Origin: Brachynemurus nebulosus
Lineage: Eukaryota; Arthropoda; Insecta; Neuroptera; Myrmeleontidae
Assembly (NCBI GenBank): GCA_035578155.1
Contig: JAPWDM010000060.1
Coordinates: forward strand, 268,001-332,000
Direction of reading: 5' to 3'
DNA length: 64,000 nucleotides
Shown here: positions 20,623 through 32,337 of the stretch, piece by piece
How positions within the stretch are numbered: the first letter of the stretch is position 1
Layout: each line of letters opens with the position of its first letter
Made by a program: the position numbers and the translations under genes
Notes under the pieces: generated by a model
Told to the model about the DNA's origin: nothing
Database searches by the model: none
What the model saw: only the letters and a program-made list of their open reading frames with translations

Positions 20623-21327
20623 ATGTCGTTCACACTAACCTTAAGTGGAGATACTTCAACACTCAATGCCGAGTATTTCCCACCTATAGAATTAGTGGGT
20701 GAATACGTTTGCGGGCTGGTGAATTTCGAGACTTATAATTCAGTGCCAAATGTCGATGAAACGAATAATTTGTTTCATTTTAGTACCGATCCTAACGATG
20801 AGCTGCGTTGTATCGAGATACCTGTTGGCAATTATGATTTGGAAGATTTGGAAGCTTATATAGATGATATGTTAACACCGAGTGGAGCAAGTGCTAATTC
20901 ACAAATTATATTACATGCAAATAACAATACGTTAAAAAGTTCGATAAAGTGCACGAAAACAATACATTTCGATAAGGAGCGAACAATTGGTTCACTGTTG
21001 GGTTTTAATAAACGAAAACTGGAGACGGGTCATACTCATTATTCAGATAAACTGGCGAATATTATGAAAGTCAATCTGGTGCAAATTGAGACAAATATTA
21101 CGACAAACAGTTATTTGAACAACATCCGAGCGCATAATATTTATTCGTTTTCTATCCAGGTTGAGCCCGGGTATAAAATAAGCGAGACACCAGCTACAAT
21201 CATTTATATGCCTGTAAACGTTCAACGGATAACATCTCTAGTGCTACGCATTGTTGATGAAGACGGTAATCCAGTTAATTTTCGAGGTGAAACAGTAACC
21301 ATAAAATTACATTTAAAACCGGAATAA
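20623..21327 (+). CDS. Penton-like minor capsid protein
   Basis: A 234-residue uninterrupted frame with a good ATG. It has the features I associate with Polinton minor capsid (single jelly-roll) proteins: N-terminal FPPIELVGEYVCGLVNFETY, SVPNVDETNN and a C-terminal beta-rich region (TSLVLRIVDEDGNPVNF). It sits between protease and major capsid genes, the usual order. The open frame contrasts with its broken neighbours. Confidence 0.82.
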   Translation: MSFTLTLSGDTSTLNAEYFPPIELVGEYVCGLVNFETYNSVPNVDETNNLFHFSTDPNDELRCIEIPVGNYDLEDLEAYIDDMLTPSGASANSQIILHANNNTLKSSIKCTKTIHFDKERTIGSLLGFNKRKLETGHTHYSDKLANIMKVNLVQIETNITTNSYLNNIRAHNIYSFSIQVEPGYKISETPATIIYMPVNVQRITSLVLRIVDEDGNPVNFRGETVTIKLHLKPE

Positions 21328-21329
21328 GT

Positions 21330-21499
21330 AATGTTAGTATTTAACGACAACAAACCGACGCAATCAAACAGTCTACGACCTACCATCAACCAGTGCTGAT
21401 GGACGACAAAAAAGCCGCCATTAACGCTAGCGAACGCAAGGTTTTTACAACAGTACATACGGCAATTCGGATTGGTTTTGAAGAAACGAAAAAATGAAT
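21330..21499 (+). pseudogene. Small protein ahead of the capsid gene
   Basis: The ATG at 21330 opens a 22-codon frame ending at a TGA. A shifted frame then encodes a basic LTLANARFLQQYIRQFGLVL segment, ending in a stop that overlaps the capsid start (ATGAATAA). Small basic proteins at this place are common in Polintons. This one is broken by one shift. Confidence 0.45.
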
Positions 21500-22311
21500 A
21501 ATATTTTGCAAATTAGAACCGGCGGAGGTGAACTCGATGAGAGTATTGCGAAATTGGAGGAGCATGCGTATTTACCATTCCTGAATAACTTTAACAACAA
21601 CGACCAAATTTCCATATGTATTCAAAACTGAGACGTGATTTTATTACCACATAAAAGCTACCTATACATAGAAGACAGCTGCTGGAGGGAGATGGAACGG
21701 TATCAACTACGGCCGAGCTAAGCAACAATTCAACGGCGTACCTGTTTGACGAGATGCGTTACGAATTGAATGACGTTGAAATTGATCAATGCAAATACGT
21801 GGGACTGACCACCACTCTAATGAATTATTTGTCTTTAAATGGAAAACAAAGTCAACAACTGTACAATGCGGGCGGGTGCCCAGGTGAAACTATTAAAGTA
21901 TCTGACAAAAGTTACTTTAATTTCTGTCTATCGCTGGATCGGGTGTTTGGTTTCGCTCACCATTACACCATTCGTCATTCTCAATGCAAAACATCAACTG
22001 ATTTTGATTCGTGCACGGACAGACCATGATGCAGTATTGTCGGCGACTGTTGATGTTGTATTTCGTATACAAAACATTCAATGGATGGCCCCACATGTGA
22101 CGGTGTCTGACGAGGCGAAACTGAAATTGTTAAAATATGTGGAAAAGAGTCAAGGTATACCGATAGGTTTTCGTGCGTGGGATATGCACATTCACCCTAC
22201 GCTTCCAACAACGAAACACAACATTTGGTCGGTGAAAACAACATCACAAGTGGAGAAACCACGTGTAGTATTTGCATTGCAAACAGATCGGCATAATAAG
22301 AAAGATAAAAA
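21494..22311 (+). pseudogene. Major capsid protein (double jelly-roll), truncated
   Basis: Starts at ATG 21494. Recognisable segments are LPHKSYLYIE (21640-21672), a FDEMRYELNDVEID stretch with GLTTTLMNYLSLNGKQS (21746-21855) and RAWDMHIHP near 22175. Breaks are a stop at 21630, a shift near 21680 and another around 21940-21990. The gene ends at about 22311, where retrotransposon sequence begins. Full-length relatives are roughly twice as long, and I find no continuation on the far side of the insertion. Confidence 0.85.
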
Positions 22312-22527
22312 CGCCTCCGTTGATAGCGTCAGGTTTCTAGGACTTATTTTCGACAAACAACTTACGTGGCGCCCACACCTCCAAGCCTTAAGGACAATAA
22401 ACATGCTTAAGTGCTTAGTAGGTGCATAGTGGAGTGCGGGCCGGGAGTCGTTGCTTCGCCTGTATCAATCGCTAGTTCTGACTAGGATTGATTACGGCAG
22501 CATTGCTTACTCCTCCGCCCGGGCGTC

Positions 22528-23521
22528 TGCGCTTCTACTTGTGAAGAGCCGCCGATATTTCAAAACGTGCATTACAAAATTGTATACATATTTTTTTTAT
22601 GTCAATAAACTTAGCAACGTGTGTACGTTTTGTACAATGTCGGTGTCACAAAATTGTTTGGCTCAGCGAATCGAACAGGTGAATTTCGTATAAATAAGAC
22701 GCTCCGTAATAAAATAGAGTTATCGATAGGAAAGTCACCGGAGATACCAGTAGAGTAACAGAAGAAATAAAGGTCGGTCGCCCTAGTGGCAACTGGCCAT
22801 AGTCAGCGAGAATAAAACATCCAAGTGGTTTCCAAGGGTGAGTATAGTGAATTGTTGTTTCTTTTTTTTTTATTTAAGAGTTTAATATTGATATAATTTT
22901 ATTTAGCGATTAGTTTGTTGTATTTTGTTCTTTTTCTGTGGGAGGGTTTAATATTATTGTTTAAATTTAAGGGTTTAATTATGGGGATAGTGTTAAAGTA
23001 AAGTTAGATAGTTGTGTCTTGAATTTATGTATAATTTTGATTTGTTTATATGTCTTTTTCGCTCATCTATGAATAGTTTTTATTTTTGTATGTTTGCTGT
23101 AATTTAAGGAATAGTTTGAAGTATCTGACTTAATGTTAAAGACAAGTTTTATTAAGCGTTTAGTATTAGGTATATAATTATGTAATCGGTTTTTTTGATA
23201 TTTTTATGTATAGATATGTATTCTGTATTACATATATGTATTATGTATTTTTCCTAAAAAAATACATATTTACCAATTTATAAATAATATATTTTTGTAG
23301 AAAAGAGTTCACTATTTCTGTTTTTAAAAATATCCTCTGTTCACCATGCCTCCTCTAAAACCTAGGATACATCTATATGGTGCGACCCTAGATCGACTAC
23401 CAGGCTCGATGCCCAACCCACAACTTCGCGTTGGTCCTAGGCAACCGCTCGACTAGGGCCAACAAACAAGCGGGCAGGTGAGTGTTTGGAAGCGTCAAGT
23501 GCAGGGTCACACGCACCTCCC
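22528..23521 (+). mobile_element. LTR-like insert nested in the non-LTR element
   Basis: About 1 kb that splits the RT frame. GCGTC stands on both sides (22523-22527 and 23522-23526), a 5-bp duplication as expected for LTR elements. It contains a TATAAATAAGAC promoter-like word and an AATAAA region near 22700-22775, suggesting a long terminal repeat. Near its right end it has a GC-rich region with TGGTGCGACC, which could be a primer-binding site. Canonical TG...CA ends are not clear, so class is uncertain. Confidence 0.5.
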
Positions 23522-23522
23522 G

Positions 23523-24773
23523 CGTCGTTACATACTCCTAGATCCTGTTCACCATGCAGGCATACGACTGACTACGAGAGCATTTCGAACGAGTCCTTCT
23601 ATGAGCCTCTGCGTAGAGTCGGGTCTGCCTCCGCTGCGACGGAGACATGAGCGTCTCTTGCTCAATTATGCAGCGGGGGCATATGCAACACCTACGCATA
23701 TTAATCACCCGACTCTATTCAGATACCGTTTACAGGGGCGCTATGGTCGACGTCCCACCATAAGTCGACCAGTGGCCGTTCGAACGCAGGAGTTATTAGA
23801 GAGTCTACACTTACAGTTCGCCAAGGTACTTCCCAAACGTCCTATGGAAGTACCTCCTTGGCTGATCCCTAAAGTAAGGTGTCGTTTCGACCTGACTGGT
23901 CTCAACAAGGAGGAGACCAGTTCATTCGAATATCGATCCCGCTTTTATGAGATCATTAGCGAACATGACTCTCTCTGCATATACACAGATTGTTCCAAAA
24001 CAGCTACGGGTGTTGGAAGTGCCATCGTCATTCGTGACGATCCTCACGCTTTGTCACTTCCTCCCCAGGCCACCGTATATACTTCAGAATTATTTTCTAT
24101 TCTGCGAGCCCTGCGATTCTGTCAAACATCGAAAGACAACGCATTCCTCATTTGTTCCGACTCGTTGAGCGCGTTGCAAGCGATCTGCCACTCTCATACC
24201 ATCGATCCACTGGTGCAGAACATCCTGACGTATCTCTACATGCTCCGCCAGAAGTCTATCACCTTCTTCTGGATACCCAAACATGTGGGGATACCTGGCA
24301 ATGAACTCGCCGACCAGGCAGCACGTCATGCAGCCGAAGTCGGTGAGCCACAAGACATTGCCATACGCCCAGAGGATCTGAGAGTATGCATTAGATCCGC
24401 GATTGATCAGAAATGGCAACGTGAGTGGAACAACCTTACGGCTAAGCTCAGACAGGTGAAACCTGAGGTCCGAAGAACTCCGGCACCTGTAAATCTGAGC
24501 CGACGAGAGAGTGTGGCCCTGACGCGTTTACGCTTGGGCCACACAGCATTAACACATCGTCATCTTCTCGCCGGTGAGGATCAGCCAAGGTGCGCCGCCT
24601 GCGGGACGGCGCTGATCGTGAGGTATATAGTTAAGGAACGTGTAACCTTTGAGCCATTGCGCCAGAGGTTGTATCTCCCTAACAATGTAGCCAACGCTTT
24701 AAGATATGATACTGTCTCTGAAAAAAAAATGATTGAATTTCTCAGAAATTCGAATCTTCTTCAGAGACTGTAG
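23523..24773 (+). pseudogene. Retrotransposon RT C-terminus and RNase H
   Basis: Open frame from the LDPVHHAGIRL segment to the stop at 24773. The RNase H domain is complete: Asp in IYTDCSK, Glu in TSELFSIL, Asp in ICSDSLSAL, and the final WIPKHVGIPGNELAD. The C-terminal Cys/His knuckle is degraded (CAACGTALIVRY, with the expected His and last Cys missing). The N-terminal part is elsewhere (22312-22527), where a stop is also present, so the gene is dead. Confidence 0.9.
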
Positions 24774-25565
24774 GGGCTTTACATCTCATATTTTATCAAA
24801 ATCGTCTCTTGATTCTCCCCCGATATTTTAAACTTTTATTTTCAGCAATGTTTTTATTTTATGTGTTTTCGCGATTTTGTGTGTGTCTTAATTTATTAAC
24901 AATACCCTGTTCCAGCTGGTCTGGCAGGGTACTTTTACTATTGTCGTTATGCCACTTTGACCTTTTACACCCTTAGTGGTACTGTTTATTATTCATACGT
25001 GTTGTTTGTTTTGTTATTGTTTTTTAATGATGTACTACCGAAGGCCTTTTACACCCTAGGTGGTACATCAATTGTTGTTTTTATCTGTGATATTTTGTGA
25101 GCCTGTTGTTATGGCTCCATAGCGGTATTGTTTTAACTCCTTATTACTTCACTGGTCGGCCTGTGGCCTCCCAGTGATGCAATAAGTCTCATCAGTGATA
25201 CCATTGTGATATTTTTCTAGTCATGTTGTGTACTCTCTAGTCGGTTCTCTCCAATCCGGGGCCCTTTGCACCTCGGGGGGAGTCTCAGCGATGGTTTTCA
25301 GGCCTTAGTGACTGGACGCTCGGTCTAGTACTCATCGTACCGTCACCAAGGACTGTCCTCTCTATTTAAGCCCTGGGATGACAGGGCTCATCGCTGGAGT
25401 TTTGTTTGTGTATGTTTGTTCGTTGTCTAGTGCATTTATGTGTCCCTGTCCTTACGTGTTGTTTTTTATTTATATCTCTCGTTTCGGCGGCGCATGCCCT
25501 TAGTTGGCGATACCCCAGCAGTACCCCAATTTTAATTTAAAAAAAATAAATAAATAAAAAATAAT
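24774..25565 (+). other. 3' untranslated region of the non-LTR element
   Basis: Ordinary T-rich sequence with several GCCTTTTACACCC-like repeats (24960, 25045), closing in the A-rich tail. Confidence 0.7.
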
Positions 25566-25879
25566 ATATTTATTTGCATCGACCAATATAGATATACAAA
25601 AGGTTTACCTATATTTGATATAATTAATTAATATTAATAATATTTTAAAAATTTGATTACAATGAATTTATTTTTTATTGTGCCAAGGCAATGGATCAAA
25701 ATGTATAAATTTATTATTTTGCGTTGTTCTTAGTACATGACCAGAAATTTGATTCCATCCTATAGACATATTCATGTGTACGCAATAAGGACACAACTGC
25801 TAAAACACATATATTGAACTAAAATACAACACCACTTGTTAAAAAGTATTTCAGTTTTAACATACTATAGACGGGCCCC
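25566..25879. other. Noncoding Maverick remnant
   Basis: AT-rich, no gene seen. The missing capsid 3' half is not here, so a deletion accompanied the insertion. Confidence 0.4.
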
Positions 25880-25945
25880 CGTCGTAGTCCGACCGGTAGA
25901 GCACCGGCTCAGTGTACACCAAGTCGTGAGTTCCAATCTGCAAGC
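25880..25945 (+). repeat. tRNA-like relic
   Basis: GTAGTCCGACCGGTAGAGCA followed by GTCGTGAGTTCCAATC resembles A- and B-box regions of a tRNA, but key bases differ and no acceptor stem forms. Probably a worn tRNA-derived fragment just inside the Maverick right TIR. Confidence 0.35.
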
Positions 25946-25954
25946 CAACTTGAA

Positions 25955-26173
25955 AGAAAAAAGAAAAGTTACATCATAACCCACCATCGAAATCGTATCA
26001 CAACGTGGCCGATCAACCGTCAACTGACGTCACAACATGGCCGACCGACGCCGTATCACAACATGACCGATCGACCAACAACTGACGTCACAAAATGACC
26101 GATCGACCAACAACTAACGTCACAACATGACCGATCGACCAACAACTGACGTCACAACATGGCCGACCAACGT
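25955..26173 (-). repeat. Maverick right terminal inverted repeat
   Basis: Inverted copy of 8408-8562, expanded by extra tandem units. TGACGTCA occurs at 26025-26032, 26083-26090 and 26147-26154, plus one mutated TAACGTCA. Beyond 26173 the sequence no longer matches. Confidence 0.92.
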
Positions 26174-26207
26174 CATTATTTTAACGTCGCCTTTTTCTTC
26201 ATAAAGA

Positions 26208-26920
26208 CCTTCCAGTTTACTATTTAAGGTGCTTTTTTAATATTTAAAAAGGGTCATTTTTATACCAAAAAGAACATGGTTTTTCTTGTTTTTTAACAGT
26301 TTCGTTCGGGTCAAAATCTTCCTAAATAAACCTAGGGGGCTGAAATTTTGTGTACAGGTTAAGTTAATAGCCAGCCACTGCTTTTTGGAGGTTTCAACTT
26401 TTAACCCTTACCCCCACGATTTTTACGCCAATATTTCCTTGATTTTTTTGCTTTTTTTCTAACACGGCTAGAGACTCTTTAAGGAAACCTAGAGGGCTAA
26501 AATTTTGTACGTATATTGAGTTAGTATCCAGCTAGTGCTAAAAATTTTGGATTTTTTTGGAAAGAAAAAATATCTTCATAAAGGCCTTCCAGTTTACTAT
26601 TTAAGGTCCTTTTTTAATATTAAAAAATAAAAGATAAAAGCAATTGGCGGATAAGCATGGGTAGGAATGTCCTCGTACGAATTGTGTTGGCTTTTTTCCT
26701 GCTAACTGCTATCGGCATAAAATTGAAATTTACTGAGATTCAGCCCTTAAAAACTTAAAACCTTTTTTTAAAGCCTCGATCAACCGGACACTCAGCATCA
26801 GTTTTGAAACCATCAAAATGCTTGTAGACTTTTAATCACATTTCGCTTGTAGACATTCAATACCGAAGATGAAGGGAAAAATTCGACTTCCGTGATGGAG
26901 CCCCGCTGCTCACGGCGTTT
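26208..26920 (+). mobile_element. R repeat, copy 1 (3' part)
   Basis: Shares long stretches with 29181-30446, 36474-38146 and 62511-63645, including AAACCTAGAGGGCTAAAATT, ACCCTTACCCCCACGATTTT and GGTAGGAATGTCCTCGTACG. It ends in the hairpin CCGTGA (26890-26895) ... TCACGG (26910-26915), then CGTTTT. No coding capacity. Confidence 0.85.
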
Positions 26921-29180
26921 TTAAATTAATAATATCACCATCGTGGGATCTGTTGTCATCTTGAGTGGATGGTTCTGTTAAATTCTCTTTTACGCCTTGC
27001 AACGCATCACATAAAGTATATAATTTTGAAGTATATTTATCTTGCAATTGTATTTCTAAATATTTTCTACTCCGGAAAAATGTCTCATTCCCACGGGAAA
27101 ATAGAAAAACCATTTTGAGCATGTGCACACGTACGCAAAAACTATTGAATGGATTTTTATCAAATTTAGTGTGGTGATAACTTATTACCACGGTCAACAT
27201 TTAAGATACTTTTTACTCCGGGAAAATGTCTCCTTCCCACGGGAAAATAGAAAAACCATTTTGAGCATTTGCAAGTATGAAGCCCCCGAAAGACAGCACT
27301 GATATAGATGAAAAACAAATTTAAGAAAGAGACCGAGTATAGACTGAAGAAAGAAATAGATGAGTATGTCTAATCTCACAATCTATTTCGTAATTATTAA
27401 TCTCTCCTTGAGATATGATCACAAGTTGTTCTTTTCTCGCCACCTGTTTCATTTTCCAGATAAACAAGCTCCGACGCTGTTGACAGACCAAGCCAAATTT
27501 GTGCCAAGACTCGCCGCCTTCAAAGAGCCTCAGCCAAGACCCTTTAAACGACAACAGCTCCTTCAATCTTTGCTCATATGTAATGTAATGTAATGTAATA
27601 TATAATAATATGTAATATAATACGTAATAATTTTTCAAAATTTTGCATTATAATTTCAACCTTTTTGTAACTGAATTTGTATAGGAATTGGCTAATGGAT
27701 GCAATCCGAGGCGAAATATTATTTTCCCAAATAGTATAGCAAATAAATTATACAAAATATAAAATAAACAATAACATTAACCTGCCAGTTTTACGTTTAG
27801 ATTCCACTTTCACGAATTTCATCTAATGAGGAAGGATTCAAGGATTGGATGAATATATGTAGATAATGTAAGGTATAGACAGATAATTCTATGATTAGTT
27901 ATATTTTATAATGTATGTTGGCAATGATAACACTTGTCTATTATTTTTGATATACGCAATGTACACTGTACTAGTGACGATGGTATGACCGCCTATTCAA
28001 TATGGCTGATTCATATACCATGTGAGTTTTTTAAGAGTTGCCATTTCTATTACAACCAAATTTTTATGATAGAAATTGTACTGGAAAACGTTCTTTTCTT
28101 GGATGTAATGGAAATGTAACCAAGAAAAACATTATCGGTTGAAGTAGCCTCAAGTACATATGCATATTTTTACCACCTAACTGATAAATTAAAGAAAAAT
28201 TAAAAAATTAAACTTGGTTAAAAAAAAGTTTTTTGCTCATTTATGTTGTTAATTAATGCATTAGATCAGTTTTATCGAAAAATTAATATATAGTCCCATT
28301 TAAAAATCTATAAGTTTGTATCATAGCTCGAAAACCATAAGAGCTATAAAGCTCCTGACTGTAGCAATCGATTGCCCCCGTTGATATCTACAACTCTTAT
28401 TTGAACAATTTTTTGATTAAATCAACGGTTTGGCTGTAATAAAAATGGCAACTCTCGAAAAATTCACACAGTATTAGATTGTACAATCGATCTGGTAATT
28501 GACTAAAGTTAATAAATTAATATTTTGAATTTAACAATTAAATGTTTATTAATCGCTCCCAAATAAAAGATATAAAACATGGTGTCAGTATGAAAAGTTG
28601 CAAAAAGGAAAAATAAATAATCTATTGGTTAAAATAATAAAAAGTTTAAAAAGTTACACGTGGTTTTAAAATATTGTTGCCAAAATGTCGATTAACTTAA
28701 AGTTACCGGAATAAATGTTAATGCAACAAATCTATTTGATGAATGGAAGAAATTTAAGCAGAAATTTGAAATATTTTTACACTTATTTTAACACTTTCTA
28801 AATGTAAATAAGATAACTTTCCAAGTTTTACGTTGCTTGTTTTCATCACTTTTTAAAATATTTTTTTGAGCTTTTTCAGCTTTCTTTGTAGCTTTTTCAC
28901 TTGTATTTAAATGTAAATGCTTTAATTTTAAAGTAAACATTCCATAAAATGAATTTTTGTTGATTCTTACTGGAAAAGAAATTAAGAAGTGTGAATATGT
29001 TTAAAATACATCTCTTTCAGACGTATTGGTAAAATACATACCGCAATCTTGAAAATTTTTATATTAAAAATATTTTTTTGGACAATTTTTTTACCTTTTT
29101 TTAAAAAAGGGTTTAAAAATTTAATAATTTTATAATAATATAAATAAAACAAATAATATAATAATATATAAATAATATAA
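26921..29180. other. Gene-free stretch with small repeats
   Basis: A direct repeat of about 58 bases occurs at 27068-27125 and 27210-27272 (shared CCCACGGGAAAATAGAAAAA). A (TGTAA)n run lies at 27575-27600. The remainder is AT-rich with no gene recognised. Confidence 0.55.
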
Positions 29181-30446
29181 CAAAACAATAAAACTTTTCC
29201 AAACCGGTTGGAAATAAGGTTTCGGTCAATTATCTACAACATATCCAAAATTCAGCTTCCTAGGGTGATTTGGAGGGAGTAGAGAGGGAAAAAAATATTT
29301 TGGCTGGATCTAACACGCCTACAGCCCCGCAGAATTAACGTAGAGGGTTGAAATTTGGTATGTTGATAAAGTTCGTACCTAGGGTCTGCTATTTGGAGGT
29401 TTCAATATTTTACCGACATCCCCACCATTTTAAGTTACAATTTCACGATTTTTCGACGTTTTCGAAGTTTGTACCACTCGCACAGGTCACCCAAATAAAC
29501 CTAGAGGGCTGAAATTTTGTATTCGGATTGAGTTAGTATCAAGGGGGTGCTTTTTGGGGGTCTCAACTTTTAACCCTTACCCCCACCATTTTTATACCAA
29601 AAAGAACATGATTTTTCTTGTTTTTTAAGTTTTGTTCGGGTCAAAATCTCCCCAAATAAACCTAGAGGGCTAAAATTTTGTGTATAGGTTAAGTTAATAG
29701 CCAACCACTGCTTTTGGAGGTTTCAACTTTTAATCCTTACGCCCACGATTTTGACGCCAATATTTCCATTATTTTTTTCTGTTTTTCTAACACGCTAAGA
29801 AACTTTCTGAGTAAAACTACAGGGCTGAGATTTTGTACATGTATTTAGTTAGTATCCAGTTAGTGCCTTTTAGGGATTCCACATTACTTTTCCTCCCACT
29901 TCTCCCATTTTTACATCGGAATTCAAAGGTATAATTGTTAAATGTGTTTAAAATAATTTATTTTAATAATAATATATGTAGACAAGGTAAATTTAGAAAA
30001 AAAGTGAACTAACCGTAATAAATATTGTAATTTTAAAAAAATATTATTAAAGTCAGTTTTTATTTGTAAAAGATAAATTTTGGATTTTTTGAAAAGAAAG
30101 AATATCTTCATAAAGGCCTTCCAGATCACTATTTTTTTAATACAAATAAAACACAAAAGCTATTGCCGAATAAGCATGGGTAGGAATGTCCTCGTACGTA
30201 TTATGTTGGCTTTTTTCCTGCTAACTGCTATCGACATAAAATTGAAATTTACTGAAATTAAGCCCTTAAAAACTTAACCCTTTTTTTAAAGCCCCGATCA
30301 GCCGGACACTTATCATCAGTTTTGAAAACACCAAAATGACAATCCGCCAGTACCCTTTCAACCACATTTTGATATCGTGAAAATACCGAAGATGTAGCAA
30401 AAAATTCGACTTCCGTGATGGGGCCCTACTGCTCACGGCGTTTTCT
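29181..30446 (+). mobile_element. R repeat, copy 2 (5'-truncated)
   Basis: Starts at AACAATAAAACTTTTCC and follows copy 3 to the terminal hairpin (CCGTGA 30413-30418, TCACGG 30433-30438). It contains a diverged AT-rich interval at 29930-30110. Confidence 0.85.
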
Positions 30447-30765
30447 TATTTTTATAGTTATAACACTTTTTAAAATCCGGCCTTGGGATCTTTACTTGTT
30501 AGTAACATGTAGGTACTGTACTAAAATGTACCAGATTTCCACACGTCATAATTCAGAATAAAAATTATTTCAGTGTCTTACCATTAGAATACCATAACTT
30601 TGTATACAACTTACTTAAGGCTGCGTATTTTATGTTCCTCCTAAACTGTTTCTTGTCTTAAAGTTGCTCCTGTCTCCTTGTTATATTATTTTGTTGTCTT
30701 TTAACTTGCTACTGTGTCTTAAATTTAAGTTAACAGGAAGATAGTTTTTAACAATCAGTTGAAGT
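30447..30765. other. Gene-free gap
   Basis: No gene or clear repeat seen, only scattered TCTTGTCTTAAAGT-like words. Confidence 0.4.
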
Positions 30766-30773
30766 ACCTGATA

Positions 30774-31601
30774 TAGGGATGGCAAAATCGATTCCGATTC
30801 TACTCCAGAATCGATTCTTCTCGTAAAAGAATCGATTATTGAGAATCGACTTTGACTTTTCAAAATCGATTCTTAAAATTCGACTTTTAAATTCTGTTAT
30901 AAGTGTAATCGTCAATTGTTTAAAATTGTCAAACCGTGTTCGATGTTCGATTCCTGGTATAAAAAATTCCCGTGCATTTAAGAATGTGCAATAATAAATC
31001 GCGCAAACACACAGTCAAAAATTTAAATATGTAACGTCTACAAGATTCCAAATAGATGTCAAATAATTTAAATTTTTGCTAGTTCGTGTTCGCGCGGTTT
31101 TGTAGTACACAGGGGAAGAGTCTAGTCCGTCATCCGTCATTCGTCTAGTCATATAAGATAAAAAGGCTACAACAACGCCTTGTGAGCGTTTATTTCGTAG
31201 TCGATTAAGACCTGATCAGTTGAATATGCTGTTATTTTTAAGATTAGTGCCAGAAAATGTATGGTTTTCTAAAACTAATTGATAATTTTTCCTTCAAAAT
31301 TTACTTAATTTATTATTAATTAGAAAAAAAAGAATATATTTATAATTTATATTATGTCTCATTGCAGTAGGTATGTCATATATAAAATATTTCATTAAAA
31401 AAAATTATCAATAGCCAATTTACTAGTAATTAATTTTAAACCTTGTTAAAGCAGTTTAATATGTAAAAAAATTTAAACGTAAGGAATCGATTAAAATCGA
31501 TTCTTTTAATCGATTAATCGATTCTCAGAATCGATTCTCAAAATCGTAAAAAATTAGAATCGGAATCCATCGGAAATTTCATCGGAAAGTTTCCATCCCT
31601 A
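30774..31601. mobile_element. hAT-type MITE with 8-bp duplication
   Basis: Starts TAGGGATGG and ends CCATCCCTA. The flanking 8-mers ACCTGATA (30766-30773) and ACCTGGTA (31602-31609) match in 7 of 8 positions. Both ends are packed with AATCGATTCT words. No transposase. Confidence 0.85.
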
Positions 31602-31723
31602 ACCTGGTAATGGTAAGTAGTTAGCAATAGGATATCTTTGTTCAATTAGAAAGGGAAATTCATTTTTGACATATGTATTGTGCTGCTGATCTTCGATAAT
31701 CTTGGTAAAACTTCGAATTGTTA

Positions 31724-32337
31724 TGGGTCATACACAATCAATGAAATAAGGAATAAGAAATAAGGAATAAGAAGTATGCTATCTAGTGACGTTGAATGAA
31801 ACTTTAACGTAATTGCCCATAGGTATATGTATTTAGGTATTTTTGTACATCAAAATTCATGAAAAAATAACGTTCGTGATGACTTTTTTTGTCAGTAAAG
31901 TGAAAAAAATCACGAATTTTGACGTACAAAAGTACCTAATATAATTATTTATATCTATGAGCAGTTACGTTAAAGTTCCACTCAACGTCACTAGATGGCA
32001 TACTTCTTATTCCTTATTTCCATATATATAGTATACATATATAGCCAAATGGATATGAAAAAAACGTCCCAACATCACGGTGCAGATTTGGAAGTATTTT
32101 GTTCGTTTTGCGCAAATGCAACTTTTTTGGTGGTAATATGAACCAATCTGAAGAGTAAACACGGTAAACACTAATTGAATGATGCATCTGCGCAAAACAA
32201 CTGAAGTTCCTCTACCCGATGTCTATCCGTCTCACTTCATCGGAACCACTGCCTCTTATAGGGATTGGCCATATAGTTATAATACATATATGCTTATTTC
32301 TTATTCCTTATTTCATTGATTGTGTATGACCCATTAC
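31724..32337. mobile_element. Fold-back repeat, two nested inverted pairs
   Basis: The outer pair, GGGTCATACACAATCAATGA at 31726 and its inverse near 32335, encloses a second pair of about 55 bases (AGTATGCTATCTAGTGACGT at about 31775, inverse ending about 32010). The inner spacer has a further short inverted pair around CATCAAAATTCATGA/AATTTTGACGTACAA. Noncoding. Confidence 0.7.

Larger units (their letters stand above)
22312..25565 (+). mobile_element. 5'-truncated Jockey-clade non-LTR retrotransposon
   Basis: Begins inside the reverse transcriptase (FLGLIFDKQLTWRPHL), continues to 22527, is interrupted by an insert (22528-23521), then runs through the RT C-terminus, RNase H and 3' UTR, ending in an AAATAAATAAATAAAAAA-like tail at 25535-25560. 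The missing 5' end and A-rich 3' tail are typical of target-primed insertions. It lies inside the Maverick capsid gene. Confidence 0.88.
8408..26173. mobile_element. Decayed Maverick/Polinton (adintovirus-type) integrated element
   Basis: About 17.8 kb bounded by inverted repeats (8408-8562 and 25955-26173). The gene set is diagnostic of Polintons/adintoviruses: family B DNA polymerase, DDE integrase with chromodomain, A32-like packaging ATPase, PLA2-domain protein, adenain-like protease, penton-like minor capsid protein and major capsid protein. The layout is polymerase on plus, a minus-strand block 13.2-19.3 kb, and a plus-strand capsid block 19.4-22.3 kb. Polymerase, integrase and capsid genes are broken, and the capsid gene is cut by a retrotransposon. 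Nested insertions add roughly 5 kb. An old copy, not expected to be autonomous. Confidence 0.95.

Noticed and set aside
21839..22429. Single 196-codon gene
   Set aside because: It is an accidental fusion of the capsid remnant with retrotransposon RT sequence across the insertion point near 22311.
25880..25945. Functional tRNA gene in the Maverick
   Set aside because: The B box is mutated and no cloverleaf forms.
8408..26173. Exact 6-bp target duplication for the Maverick
   Set aside because: The bases outside the two TIRs (TATTCC-like and CATTAT-like) do not match, so the outermost ends may be eroded.
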